Counted from the first letter of the stretch, positions 46,652-56,031 are shown. The stretch is 57,014 nucleotides of DNA from Acidobacteriota bacterium (GCA_011523845.1 WTFV01000188.1:1-57014), one strand, 5' to 3'. Numbers and translations are program-made. Notes: generated from the sequence alone by a model not told the origin.

Positions 46652-48046
46652 CTAGCGGATGGAAGCGACCGTCCTTCTGATCAGTGACGTGAACGCTTCG
46701 GTGAGACCGTCGGTGCGGGCCAGGATGACCCCCTCCGGGTCGACGAGCGCGTAGGTGGGAAGGGCGCGAACGTACCAACGCCGCGCGAGGTCGCTCGCCG
46801 GGCCGGCGTGCCAGTTCGTCCACGGCAGCGGCTCGTCCCGCCCGAGCTCGATGACCGCCTCCGGCGCGTCGTCAAGGCTGATCGCGAGCAGGGTGAATCG
46901 ATCCGCGGGCAACTCGGCGACCAGCTCGCGCAGCGCCGGCAGCTCGACGGCGCAGCGCCGGCACCCGGTCGCCCAGAAGTCGATCAGCACCACCCGGCCG
47001 GCGTAGGCCGACAGGCGATCCTCCGCCCCGTCCAGCCGCCTGCCGACCATCTCCGACACTGCACCCCCGACGGTCGCGTGCCGGATGCCGTGGAGCAGGC
47101 TCGCCTCCGCCGCCGCGAAGGTTGGCGGGATGGATGCGAAAGGACTGCCCGGCTCCTGCGCCGGGGCGAACGCCTCCTGCTCCACCCCGGCGCTCAGACC
47201 GGCCGCCGTCTCGAGAGCGCGCCGCCGCCTCCCTTCGCGGACGCCGGGCCGCGACCAGAAGCCGTTGGCGGAACGCATCAGCCCGGCCGCCACGTAGTAC
47301 CGCGCCCTGGCGCGCACCGCCGGATCGGCGGCGTTCGACGCCATCTGCTCGAAGAACGCGTCGATTTCCCGCGCCATCGACTGCCCGTTCGGCGCGAACG
47401 TCCGACCGGCGTCCAACTGCATCATGACGCGCGGCCACGCCTCGAAGCGGGGCGCGTGGGCCGCCAGCGTCCGTGCCCCCGCGGCCATGTGCCGGTCCGC
47501 GTCGGGTTCGGCGCTCGTGTGCGCCACGAGGAACCCCGCGGCCTCGATCAGCCGCTCGTGCGCACCGCCCGCCTCTACAATCGCCGTCGCCGCCGCGATG
47601 GCGCGGCGGGTGTCCGGAAGCCCGGACCACGCAGCCTGCCGCCGGCGCCACTTTTCCTCGGCCGGGATGTCCGCGAGGGCGAGCTCGCGTCCGAGATCCG
47701 TCCAGGCCCGCTGCCTCTCGAGATACTCCTCCACCACCGCCCAGTCGGGACCGACGTCGGCCGGCAGCGGCAAACGCGGCGGCGGCCTGAACGCGAACGT
47801 TCGCCGCCGTGGCGCCGGAATGGCGGCGGCGCCGCCGGTGAGCGGCAGTCGCCGGATGCGGCTCTGCAACCAGTCGCCGGCGTCATCGGGAACCAGGTCC
47901 GGCGGCGGCGCCGGAACGACGAGTCCCGGCCGCAGGGCGTACAGCACGGTCGCGATCAGCACCAGCAACAAGGCCGACCCGGCGCCGACCCAGACCGCCG
48001 GACCGACGCGCGATCGGCGACCGCCACGCGGAATCCGTCGCTGCAT
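46652..48046 (-). CDS. Membrane-anchored TlpA/thioredoxin-like protein
   Basis: The 464-aa protein has an N-terminal transmembrane helix (residues ~18-38) and a ~300-residue helical region that I cannot name. A C-terminal thioredoxin-like domain follows with LIDFWATGCRRCAVELPAL; the CxxC is at C362/C365. TlpA-like proteins reduce disulphides or haem ligands outside the membrane. It is the last gene of the mxa-like operon, 92 bases after the second VWA gene. ATG 48046 follows GGGAGG. Its role with the VWA proteins is inference. Confidence 0.8.
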   Translation of the reverse strand: MQRRIPRGGRRSRVGPAVWVGAGSALLLVLIATVLYALRPGLVVPAPPPDLVPDDAGDWLQSRIRRLPLTGGAAAIPAPRRRTFAFRPPPRLPLPADVGPDWAVVEEYLERQRAWTDLGRELALADIPAEEKWRRRQAAWSGLPDTRRAIAAATAIVEAGGAHERLIEAAGFLVAHTSAEPDADRHMAAGARTLAAHAPRFEAWPRVMMQLDAGRTFAPNGQSMAREIDAFFEQMASNAADPAVRARARYYVAAGLMRSANGFWSRPGVREGRRRRALETAAGLSAGVEQEAFAPAQEPGSPFASIPPTFAAAEASLLHGIRHATVGGAVSEMVGRRLDGAEDRLSAYAGRVVLIDFWATGCRRCAVELPALRELVAELPADRFTLLAISLDDAPEAVIELGRDEPLPWTNWHAGPASDLARRWYVRALPTYALVDPEGVILARTDGLTEAFTSLIRRTVASIR

Positions 48047-48137
48047 CGAGACCTCCCGTTGCCGAGACCTGCTCACACGGCAGGCGCGCCAGGAGCCGGA
48101 CGGAACCAGCAGCACGGCGCCGCGCAGGTCCTGCGCG

Positions 48138-49226
48138 CTAGTAGAAGAGCATCGCGACGACGACGACGAGGATCGCCAGGATGACGAACCACTGCCAGAT
48201 CTCCTGCTGGTCCTCGGACGGGATGAGCTGGAAGGTGACGGCGCGGTGGGCGTCGATGGCGTTGCGCAGGAACGGCGCGGCCGACAGGCCGATGTTCTCC
48301 AGGACGAACGAGCCGCCGCCCGATCGCTGGTCGAACATCGCGACCCCCTCCGGGTTGACCCGCGTGCGGATGCCTTCGAGGTCGGCCTCCAGCGTCTCGT
48401 CGAAGTCGAGGCCGCGGACGTAGTCCTGCAGGACGATGTCGACGTCGACACCGGTCCGCGTGCCGATCACCACCGGATAGACGGACAGCCCCCGCCGGCC
48501 GAACTCCGACAGCGCCTGATCGAGGCGGGAGATCTGCTCGTTGTCGGCCGCGAAGTCGCCATCGGTGAACAGCAGCACGACCCGGTCGGAGCGCTCCACG
48601 GGCTGCCAGTCCTCGTCGCCGCTGTCGAAACGGTCCTGGTTGTCGAGCGACTGGTAGACGTGCTCGAACGCGGCGGCGATGTCGCTGTCCCACGGAAACG
48701 CGTCGCCCGAGAGCTGCTCGGGCGGCGCGATCTGCCCCAACTGCTCGACGAAGCGCTCGGCGTTCGACGACAGGTGGACCTGCCGCAGCGCGGTGGTGCC
48801 GAAGACGAACAGGGCGACCCGGTCGCCCGGCGTCAGGATTTCCTCGGTGTACAGGCCGAGCGCCTCGCGCACCGCGAGCTCCAGCCGCGAGGGACCGAGG
48901 TCGCGGACCCACATCGACGCGGACGCATCGATGATGACCGCGACGTCGACATCGCCGCGCTTGAAGCTCGACCCGCCGTAGACCCAGAAGGGACGCGCCG
49001 CCGCCAGGCTGAGAATGCTCAGCGCCAGGACGGCCAGGAACCAGAACTTGATGTGTCCGAAGAGCGGATAGGACGAGCCGTGGCTCTTCGGTGGGCGAAG
49101 GCGCAGACGCAGGGCGAAGATCCCGACGCCGAACAGCAGCAGCAGCCCGGCGATCGGTACGAACGTCAGGTACTCGGGATTCTGGAACTCGACGCTCTCG
49201 CGCAACGCGGATTGCAGCTCGTCCAT
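48138..49226 (-). CDS. mxaL: MxaL-like von Willebrand A protein
   Basis: The 362-aa protein has two N-terminal membrane helices (about residues 22-42 and 60-78). A VWA domain follows with the metal site DASAS at D100-S104, a TPGDRVALFVF segment and LLFTDGD for the later MIDAS Asp. A C-terminal membrane helix ends the protein. MxaL and MxaC are VWA proteins needed to assemble calcium methanol dehydrogenase. The order R-S-A-C-K-L is what supports the gene name; a Bat-type VWA role is the alternative. It starts 29 bases after the MxaK-like stop. Confidence 0.7.
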   Translation of the reverse strand: MDELQSALRESVEFQNPEYLTFVPIAGLLLLFGVGIFALRLRLRPPKSHGSSYPLFGHIKFWFLAVLALSILSLAAARPFWVYGGSSFKRGDVDVAVIIDASASMWVRDLGPSRLELAVREALGLYTEEILTPGDRVALFVFGTTALRQVHLSSNAERFVEQLGQIAPPEQLSGDAFPWDSDIAAAFEHVYQSLDNQDRFDSGDEDWQPVERSDRVVLLFTDGDFAADNEQISRLDQALSEFGRRGLSVYPVVIGTRTGVDVDIVLQDYVRGLDFDETLEADLEGIRTRVNPEGVAMFDQRSGGGSFVLENIGLSAAPFLRNAIDAHRAVTFQLIPSEDQQEIWQWFVILAILVVVVAMLFY

Positions 49227-49254
49227 CCCGACCGTCCCGTCCTTCGTCCGGCCT

Positions 49255-49920
49255 TCAGCCGCGCCGGCGGCGCACCGGCGTCCCCTCGCCGCGCATCTGC
49301 TCGAGCTGCGGGGGCTCGGCCTCGCGCAGCGGCTCCAGCGCCCGCCGCACCGCCTCGGGGTCGCTGGTCAGGTCGTAGTTCCACTTGAAGTCGAAGCGGC
49401 CCGTCGTATCGGCCCGCAACGCCCGCTCGTAGTCGGCGTTCACGTCGTCGAGCACCTGCTCGATGATGGCCGCCTTCTTCATCTGACCGTCGGGGTCGTC
49501 GTCGGGGATCGCCCGGTAACTCTGCCGCGCGAGCTGGAACTTGGCGCTCGCCAGCAGATGCGACGCCCGCGGGTCGTCGATCTCGTCGGCCAGGTCGCGC
49601 ACGACGGCCTCGAAATCCCCCGTCAGGTAGTTGTACGACGCCTGCTGGAGGAACGCGTCGCCGAACAGGTAGGCGTCGGAGAACCAGCCGAGGCCCAGGT
49701 TCCGGCTGCGCTCGTAGAACCCGGTCACCTCGGCGAGCTGCAGATCCGCCTGCTCGTAGTCGCCTCGGTCGACGGAGTCGCTCAACGCATCGAGGTTCGC
49801 GTAGAAGCCGCCGAGACTGCGCGACGGGATCGCCACGAGCGCCAGAAACACGATCGCCAGTACGAAACCGATCAGGTACTTGAACGACCGCTCCTTGTCG
49901 AGAAGGTCCGTCAGTGCCAC
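49255..49920 (-). CDS. mxaK: MxaK-like membrane protein
   Basis: The 221-aa protein has one N-terminal membrane helix (YLIGFVLAIVFLALVAI) and a helical, repeat-like outer domain (YANLDALSDSVDRGDYEQADLQL, FLQQASYNYLTGDFEAVVRDL) resembling tetratricopeptide hairpins. Such a protein sits between the two VWA genes in mxa operons. The name rests on position and architecture, not on a residue signature. A 170-base gap with two hairpins separates it from the upstream VWA gene. Confidence 0.6.
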   Translation of the reverse strand: MALTDLLDKERSFKYLIGFVLAIVFLALVAIPSRSLGGFYANLDALSDSVDRGDYEQADLQLAEVTGFYERSRNLGLGWFSDAYLFGDAFLQQASYNYLTGDFEAVVRDLADEIDDPRASHLLASAKFQLARQSYRAIPDDDPDGQMKKAAIIEQVLDDVNADYERALRADTTGRFDFKWNYDLTSDPEAVRRALEPLREAEPPQLEQMRGEGTPVRRRRG

Positions 49921-49970
49921 GTCTGTATTCCCCCTGTGCGGTGTCCGGCGGCCAGCGCCGGCCCAGCGTC

Positions 49971-50090
49971 GTCTGCGCGGTCTCCGCGGCGCAGACTCCC
50001 CAGCCCTCGCCCCGAAAACCGTCGCCTCATCGGCTCCGCTTTCCGCCCAGCCAATCCTCTCCCGGAGTCTGCACCGTACACGGCGCAGAC
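49971..50090. repeat. Two related hairpins between the VWA and MxaK-like genes
   Basis: GTCTGCGC/GCGCAGAC (49971-49978 and 49989-49996) and GTCTGC/GCAGAC (50067-50072 and 50085-50090) form stems with the same arm. The second, GGAGTCTGCACC...GGCGCAGAC, resembles the GGAGCCTGCACC repeats at 36.7 and 37.9 kb. Possibly a REP-like family, or processing or attenuation signals within the operon. Confidence 0.6.
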
Positions 50091-50092
50091 CT

Positions 50093-51220
50093 TTAGGGGC
50101 CGGTCCCCCAGAAGAGCTCCGCCACGAAACCGAGCGGAATGCCCACGACCAGCAGCCCCATCGCCAGCAGCAGGAACCGCCCGTAGATCGGCACCTTGAG
50201 GGCGCGGTGGCGCTGCTCCACCCGCACCGCCTCGCGTTCGTCGATCGCCTGGTAGGCCGCGAGCAGGCTGTCCTCGTCGGTCACGTCGAAGTAGTCGCCG
50301 CCGTACTCCCGGATCATCTCGATGAGCCGCGGCGTGCTCGGATGCCCGATCATCGCGGTCCGGATGTCGCTGGTGTTGATGTAGATGATGTACGGCGTGA
50401 CGTTGCGCTGGCTCAGCGCCGCGAACTCCGCGTCCGGGAACTCGTCGACCGCCGCGTCGGTCACGATGAGCACGGCGCGGTTGACCTGATCGCCGCCGAG
50501 CGCCGCCTCGTCCTGATCGAGCTGCCTGGTGATCGACTGCAGCGGCCGGATGATGTTGGTGTCCCCCTCGGCGGGCACGATGCGCACCTTGTCGGGCGGG
50601 ACCACCATCGCCTTGTCGAGCCGTTGCGTCATCACGTACGGCGCGTCCCACACCTGGAAGTAGTACAACTCGTCGTCCATGACGAAGTCGTCCACCATGT
50701 AGGGATAGGTCGAGAAGAGCCAAAGCGAGACGCGGTCGTTCTTTCCCGCGCGCATGTCGAGGAACCGCAGGTGCGCGTCGCGCGCCACCTCGGCCTTCGA
50801 CTTGCCGGTGTCGGGGAACTCCCAGGCCATCGAGCCGGAGGTGTCGACGAGGTCGACCCGCACGCGCGACTCGATGTAGCCGCTCACCTCCTCGGTGGCG
50901 GTCAGGAACGGATCGGCCGCGGCGAAGAGCATCAGGGCCAGGGCGCTGCCGACGAGCAGCTTCGGCAACGAGTGCGCCGTCTTGACCCAGAGCCGCTTGG
51001 TGTGCCTGTGCTCGATCACGTGCCCCGAGTGCTGGCGCACGTGCTTCCGCCGGCGGAACATCAGCCGGGCCGCGGAAGCGACCATCACGACGCCGACGGC
51101 GATCGAGAGCGCCGTCGCCATCCCGATGTCGCCGTAGCGCACCTGGGCGAACTCCGTCTCCAGCAGCTCGACCAGGCCGGTGTTCAGAAACGCGACGAAC
51201 TCGGTCCAGGGTTGGAGCAT
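50093..51220 (-). CDS. mxaC: MxaC-like von Willebrand A protein
   Basis: The 375-aa protein has membrane helices near residues 35-52 and 88-104. A VWA domain carries the full metal site DTSGS at 126-130, the later VLIVTDAAVDEFPD Asp, and a C-terminal helix (FLLLAMGLLVVGIPLGFV). It is the first of two VWA proteins in the operon. VWA partners of MoxR-type ATPases act in assembling metal enzymes. The gene name follows from operon order. It starts 12 bases after the MxaA-like stop. Confidence 0.7.
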   Translation of the reverse strand: MLQPWTEFVAFLNTGLVELLETEFAQVRYGDIGMATALSIAVGVVMVASAARLMFRRRKHVRQHSGHVIEHRHTKRLWVKTAHSLPKLLVGSALALMLFAAADPFLTATEEVSGYIESRVRVDLVDTSGSMAWEFPDTGKSKAEVARDAHLRFLDMRAGKNDRVSLWLFSTYPYMVDDFVMDDELYYFQVWDAPYVMTQRLDKAMVVPPDKVRIVPAEGDTNIIRPLQSITRQLDQDEAALGGDQVNRAVLIVTDAAVDEFPDAEFAALSQRNVTPYIIYINTSDIRTAMIGHPSTPRLIEMIREYGGDYFDVTDEDSLLAAYQAIDEREAVRVEQRHRALKVPIYGRFLLLAMGLLVVGIPLGFVAELFWGTGP

Positions 51221-51231
51221 GGGTCAGTCCC

Positions 51232-52296
51232 CTATTGGTCGAACATGCCCGTGAACGCGCGCCAGAGGCGCACGTGCGGGCGAAGCGACGCCAGCGCGTC
51301 CTCCAGCAGCCGGGCCTCTTCCTTGGGGTTCGCGATGGTCGACGCCTCGCCCTGCTCGAGCCCCGCGTGGTGCTCGACGAGCCGCGATGCGAGCGTCGCC
51401 AGCGCCGTCTTGCGTCCGCCGTCGTCGAGTCCTTCGATGTGCCGCAGGATGTCCTTCGGGGTGTCGCCGCTCTTGAGCGCCGGCAGTTCCGCCCGCAGAT
51501 ACTCCCGCGTGGAGATGACCAGATCCTGCTTGAGGCCGCCGAGCGCCCCGTTGCCCTCGACCGCTTCCAGCGTCCGCACATGGCGCTGCAGGGTCCTGCG
51601 CGCCTCCCAGATCGATGGCGGCACGGGAATCTGCGCCTCCAGCCGCTCGATTTCCTCGAGCTCGCGGGCGACCTCGGTGGGAATCACTTCCTTCTTGCGC
51701 CACTGCCGCACGAGGAACACCAGCCACACCAGCAGCGGCAGCGGGGCCACCGCCCAGGCCGCCGTACTGAAGAGCGCGGCGCGTCCGCCGAACTCGCCGA
51801 GCTCGATGGTGTCGCGGATGTCGAGCACCGGCACGTCGGTCATCGTCGACACGTAGCGCACCAGCCCCTGCCCGCCGTCCACCTGCTGGATCTCGGCGTC
51901 CTCGATGTCCTCGCCGAGGTCGCGGATCAGGTAGTAGAAGGCGAAGGACGGGACCAGGTAGACCGCCTTCTCCGGCGCGATCATCCGCAGCCCGTACTCG
52001 AAGTCCCAGATGTGCTCGTCCTCGATCTGCCGCTTCACGACGTTCAGCGACACCGCCTCGAAGGGATGCACCGGCAGGTTCTCCGGCACCATTCGATCCT
52101 CGAGGATGATGATCTCGCGCCCCTCGGAGATGAGATCCGGAAAGCGCAGGCGGTAGGTCTGCGCGATGACGTCCCCGGTCTTGACGACGGTCGGCTCGAG
52201 CTCCAGCGTCTCGACGACGATCGGCGACTGCGCCGCCGCGGAACCTGCGGACACCAGGGACACAACGAACGTCACGACGGCGAGGCGTCTCACCAT
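51232..52296 (-). CDS. mxaA: MxaA-like membrane protein
   Basis: The 354-aa protein has a signal peptide (LAVVTFVVSLVSAGSAAA) and a ~150-residue extracytoplasmic domain (VVETLELEPTVVKTGDVIAQTYRL and so on). One membrane helix (AVAPLPLLVWLVFLV) and a ~140-residue cytoplasmic helical tail follow. This split architecture fits MxaA, which is needed for calcium insertion into methanol dehydrogenase. ATG 52296 follows GGAAG. It lies between the DUF58 gene and the first VWA gene, the position of mxaA. Confidence 0.65.
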   Translation of the reverse strand: MVRRLAVVTFVVSLVSAGSAAAQSPIVVETLELEPTVVKTGDVIAQTYRLRFPDLISEGREIIILEDRMVPENLPVHPFEAVSLNVVKRQIEDEHIWDFEYGLRMIAPEKAVYLVPSFAFYYLIRDLGEDIEDAEIQQVDGGQGLVRYVSTMTDVPVLDIRDTIELGEFGGRAALFSTAAWAVAPLPLLVWLVFLVRQWRKKEVIPTEVARELEEIERLEAQIPVPPSIWEARRTLQRHVRTLEAVEGNGALGGLKQDLVISTREYLRAELPALKSGDTPKDILRHIEGLDDGGRKTALATLASRLVEHHAGLEQGEASTIANPKEEARLLEDALASLRPHVRLWRAFTGMFDQ

Positions 52297-52313
52297 GCTT
52301 CCTTCCGTTTCGG

Positions 52314-53231
52314 CTAGCGGGCGGTCCGCGCGATCAGGAACTCCGCCAGGGCGTCGCCGTGGTTCTGGGGAGTCAGCACGACCGAATCGACCCCGCTCTT
52401 GTGCTTCAGCATGTACTGGAGCTCCGACATCCGCTCCTCTATCGTGCGCCGGATGGCGCCTGCCTTGCGAGCGGAGATGACGGTCTGCCGGTCGGTCTCC
52501 ATGTCGTTGATCCGGATGTAGCCGAGGCTGCTCCTGACCCGGAACTCCTCGGGATCGTCCAGGATGAGCATCATCATATCGTGCTTCGCGGCCAGCGTGC
52601 CCAACAGCTTGAAATCGAGCGCCGCGCGGTCGTTGACGAAGTCGATGGCGTCCGAGATCAGGATCAGCGTGTGGCGATTCTTCAGGCGCGACGCGATGAA
52701 CCGGAACGGCACCGTGAAGTTCGCCGCGCGTTTCTCCGGGAACCGCCGCTGCAGCTCGATCTTCTCGAAGATCTGCTTCGCGATGTAGAAGACCTGCGGG
52801 TTGCCGAGCTTCGGCTTGACGAACGTCTCGATGCGGTCCGAGAAGCCGAGCAGACCCACCGGGTCGCGGACGTTGGCGCGGGTCAGCCCGATGTTGCCGA
52901 TCAGATCCAGCATCAGCAGCGCCTTGTTCGAGCCTTGCGAAAGCTGGAACAGGATCGACGACGACAGGTCGACGACGAAGAGCGCGCGGAGCTCCTTCGG
53001 CTCCATCCGCTCGATGCGGAAGAGCTTCTCCGGGTAGGTGCGGAGGCTGAGCACCCAGGCGATGTCCTTCAGCGGCTGGCCCGGACGCCACTGATCGACG
53101 CCGACGATGTCGTAGCCGGCGCCCTTGAACCCGCTCTTGTGGTCGCCGTAGTGGATGGAGGTGGACTTCTTGCGCGTCTTGATCCCGTGCTTGATGTTGC
53201 GGAACCGCGCGAAGACCTCCTCTATTTCCAC
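52314..53231 (-). CDS. mxaS: MxaS-like DUF58 protein
   Basis: The 305-aa protein has the DUF58 core near residues 25-80: STSIHYGDHKSGFKGAGYD, then VDQWRPGQPLKDIAW and a RALFVVDLSSSILF stretch that is the VWA-like strand of the family. DUF58 proteins work with MoxR-type ATPases. The GTG at 53231 lies inside the end of the ATPase gene (10-base overlap), so the two are coupled. The name mxaS comes from this coupling and from the genes downstream. Confidence 0.75.
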   Translation of the reverse strand: MEIEEVFARFRNIKHGIKTRKKSTSIHYGDHKSGFKGAGYDIVGVDQWRPGQPLKDIAWVLSLRTYPEKLFRIERMEPKELRALFVVDLSSSILFQLSQGSNKALLMLDLIGNIGLTRANVRDPVGLLGFSDRIETFVKPKLGNPQVFYIAKQIFEKIELQRRFPEKRAANFTVPFRFIASRLKNRHTLILISDAIDFVNDRAALDFKLLGTLAAKHDMMMLILDDPEEFRVRSSLGYIRINDMETDRQTVISARKAGAIRRTIEERMSELQYMLKHKSGVDSVVLTPQNHGDALAEFLIARTAR

Positions 53232-54337
53232 GGGGGGACCTCCATGTCCGCCACGATCTGGCGGAGCAGGTCCTCCTTGTTGACCGAGAACTCCATCCCC
53301 TCGCGCAGCACCAGGCGATGCGCGAGCACCGGCTCGGCCACCGCCTTGATGTGGTCCGGCGTGATCACCGTGTCGCCCTGGAAGAAGGCGAACGTGCGCG
53401 CGACCGCCTCGAGATGGAAATGGACGCGCGGCGAGATGCCGACCCGGATGTACTCCCTGACGGTGCGGGTGGCGCGTCCCTGCACGCGGTGGGGCCGCGT
53501 GTTGCGGATGAGGCGCACCTTGTACTGCTGGCCGTAGTCGGACATCTTCACGGTGTCGAAGATGTGCTGGGCGATGTCGAGCACCTCCTGGAGGTTGGTC
53601 AGCTTCTCGACCTTCTTGCCGACGACGTTGCGGGCGCTGATGTTCAGCTCGTCGTCCTCGTCCTCCGGGTCCATCATGTTGATCGAGAGCGTGGTCCGGT
53701 CGAGCTGCGCCACCGGGTTGGCGAACGTCCCCTCCTCCTCGCCGAAGATGTTCTCCGTGCAGATCACCATGAAGAAGCGGGGGCCGTCGATGTCGTTGTA
53801 GTCGCACGACAGCGGGAAGAGCGGCAGCATCTTGCCCTCGGCCATGTCGCCGTAGTCGGAGTTCAGCGTCGCCGAGCTCTCCTCCATCCCCTCGAGCACC
53901 GCCGCCTTGGTCTTGCCCGACAGCCGGTTGTCCTCGTCGATGAGGACGATGTGGGCCATCAGCTTGCCCGGCTTGAAGTGGATCTTGCGGCTGCCGTCCA
54001 CCTCCTCGACGATGGTCTCGTAGCCGAGGATGTCCTCCGGCATGTAGGTCGGCAGCCCCTGGATGCGCTCGAATCTGGCGTCGATCGCCATCGCGCAGGC
54101 GCTGACCAGGTCGGTCTTGCCGGTGCCCGTCGGCCCCCGGAACATGAGGTGCGGCTGGCGCAGCTTCTTCCCCTGGCTCAGCTTGTCCGTGTACGGGAGG
54201 AGCGTGAAGAACGCCCACGAGAGAATCCGCGCCGCGTCGTCGAGCCCGTACAGCCACTTGGTGGACTCGCTCTGGAAGCGCTGCACGACCTCGTTGGCGC
54301 GATCGCGATCAACGGCCGGTCTGGTCTCGACAGTCAT
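53222..54337 (-). CDS. mxaR: MxaR/MoxR-type AAA+ ATPase
   Basis: The 371-aa protein has Walker A GPTGTGKT at residues 68-75, Walker B VLIDEDNR at 131-138, and a C-terminal lid with YIRVGISPRVHFHLEAVARTFAF, as in MoxR ATPases. These chaperones insert metals or assemble enzymes together with VWA proteins. It is the first gene of the six-gene operon. The ATG at 54337 gives the expected N-terminus; an upstream extension to 54421 is Ala-rich and unlikely. No methanol dehydrogenase lies upstream; the next gene is divergent. Confidence 0.85.
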   Translation of the reverse strand: MTVETRPAVDRDRANEVVQRFQSESTKWLYGLDDAARILSWAFFTLLPYTDKLSQGKKLRQPHLMFRGPTGTGKTDLVSACAMAIDARFERIQGLPTYMPEDILGYETIVEEVDGSRKIHFKPGKLMAHIVLIDEDNRLSGKTKAAVLEGMEESSATLNSDYGDMAEGKMLPLFPLSCDYNDIDGPRFFMVICTENIFGEEEGTFANPVAQLDRTTLSINMMDPEDEDDELNISARNVVGKKVEKLTNLQEVLDIAQHIFDTVKMSDYGQQYKVRLIRNTRPHRVQGRATRTVREYIRVGISPRVHFHLEAVARTFAFFQGDTVITPDHIKAVAEPVLAHRLVLREGMEFSVNKEDLLRQIVADMEVPPWK

Positions 54338-54600
54338 CGGTCGTACGAGCCGCCTTTCACCCGGAGAAATGGCGCTCCGGGCCGCTGCGGCGGCCGGTTC
54401 GCCCGGAAAAGTGGCAAGCATATCAGTGTCGCCGACTCCGCGCTACCGGCGCGACTTGGCATCCGGCCGGAGGGGTGCCAACATGGATCGCTTGGGTCGG
54501 CACCCCCGGGGGACTCGGGCGGGTTGCCTCGCCGCCCGCGTGCGGGGGAGGGTCCGATCGCGGACCGGGGGCGGACGCGCGGAACGGGAAGGACGGACGA

Positions 54601-56031
54601 ATGCCACTGCTGACGGCCGAGGACTACAAGAAGAGCCTGCGCGACGGGCGGGCGGTCTACTACCGCGGGAAACGCGTCGACGACGTCACGACGCATCCGG
54701 TGATCGGCCGTGCAGTCGATCATGCCGCCATCGACTACCGCATGGCCCACGACGCCTCGGACCGTCCGCTGGCCGTCGTCGACGGACCCAACGGCCCCTG
54801 CTCGCGCTACTACGAGATCCCGCGCACCCCCGAGGATCTGCTCCAGCGCAGCGCGCTCATCGAGCGGGCCACGGCGCTCGGCGGCACTCTCGTGGTCCTC
54901 ATCAAGGAGATCGGCACGGACGCGCTGTTCGCCCTGCGGCTGATCGCCGGCCATCTCGATCGCACCAACAAGACCAGCTACCTGAAGCGGGTCGAGGCGT
55001 TCCACGCGCACTGCCGCGACCGCGATCTCGCGGTGGCGGTGGCGCAGACCGACGTCAAGGGCGATCGGAGCAAGGGCCCGGCGGCGCAGGACCACCCCGA
55101 CTACTACGTGCGGGTGGCGGCGCAGGACGCCGACGGCCTTACGCTGCGCGGCGCGAAGGTGCACACGTCGTGCTCGACGAACGCCCACGAGATCATCGTG
55201 CTGCCGACCCGCAACCTGTCCGCGGGCGAGGAAGCCTACGCCGTGGCGTGCGCGGTGCCGGCCAACGCACCGGGCCTGACGATGCTCGCCAGCGGCTACG
55301 GCCGGTCGGGCAACGCCTTCGAGCACCCGATCAGCGCCAGCCACAAGATGATGGAGACGCTGACGGTCTTCGACGACGTCAAGGTGCCGTGGGACCGCGT
55401 GTTCCTGAACGGCGAGGTGGACATGGCGGGGCCGCTGGCCAAGACCTTCGTCGAGTTCCACCGCTTCACCGCGGTCAGCTACAAGCTCCCGCTCGTCGAT
55501 CTGTTCGTCGGCGCCTCGCACCTGATGGCGGAGTACAACGGCATCCTGCGCGCCGGGCACGTTCGCGACAAGCTGGCGAAGCTCATCAGCTACGCGCAGA
55601 TCTGCCGCGGCATGACCCGCGAGGCGGCGCGCGAGGCGAGCATCGTCGACGGCGTCGCGGTGCCCGACGCCGAGCTCATCAACATCGCCAAGCTGTACTT
55701 CGCGACCAACTACCACCAGGCGCTGGCCTGGGTGCAGGACATCGCCGGCGGCCTGCTCGCGACCGGCCCGAGCGCCGAGGATCTGGAGGACCCGAAGCTG
55801 GGCGCGCTGATCGACAGGTATCTCGGCGCCGCCGGGGCGTCGGCCCGCGACCGGCTGCGTCTGATGAACCTGGTCGCCGAGATCACGGCCACGGACTTCG
55901 GCGGCTACCAGGCGGTGCTGGCGGTGCACGCGGAGGGCAGCATCGAGGCCGAGAAGATGACCATCTGGCGGCAGCACGACATCAAGCCGAGCATCCGCTA
56001 CGCCAAGCGGCTCGCCGGCATCGACTCGTAG
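54601..56031 (+). CDS. HpaB/4-hydroxybutyryl-CoA dehydratase superfamily flavoprotein
   Basis: The 476-aa protein matches the superfamily throughout: AVAQTDVKGDRSKGP (~147-160), YYVRV, GAKVHTSCSTNAHEIIVLPT (~185-203), VFDDVKVPWDRVFLNGE (~256-272) and ATNYHQALAWVQDIAGGLL. In true 4-hydroxybutyryl-CoA dehydratase, Cys99, Cys103, His292 and Cys299 hold a [4Fe-4S] cluster. Here the Cys pair reads LLQRS, and the His-x6-Cys is H287...Y294, so the cluster ligands are lost while FAD-site features remain. It is probably a two-component flavin hydroxylase or acyl-CoA enzyme of unknown substrate. No reductase gene is beside it. Confidence 0.85.
   Translation: MPLLTAEDYKKSLRDGRAVYYRGKRVDDVTTHPVIGRAVDHAAIDYRMAHDASDRPLAVVDGPNGPCSRYYEIPRTPEDLLQRSALIERATALGGTLVVLIKEIGTDALFALRLIAGHLDRTNKTSYLKRVEAFHAHCRDRDLAVAVAQTDVKGDRSKGPAAQDHPDYYVRVAAQDADGLTLRGAKVHTSCSTNAHEIIVLPTRNLSAGEEAYAVACAVPANAPGLTMLASGYGRSGNAFEHPISASHKMMETLTVFDDVKVPWDRVFLNGEVDMAGPLAKTFVEFHRFTAVSYKLPLVDLFVGASHLMAEYNGILRAGHVRDKLAKLISYAQICRGMTREAAREASIVDGVAVPDAELINIAKLYFATNYHQALAWVQDIAGGLLATGPSAEDLEDPKLGALIDRYLGAAGASARDRLRLMNLVAEITATDFGGYQAVLAVHAEGSIEAEKMTIWRQHDIKPSIRYAKRLAGIDS

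Noticed and set aside
46098..46823. A minus-strand frame of 241 codons across the helicase remnant
   Set aside because: It includes a VQTTYSLAARLVPLSVLVVG stretch that looks protein-like, but it has no known motif and overlaps the thioredoxin-like gene end and the helicase fragment. Not enough to call a gene.
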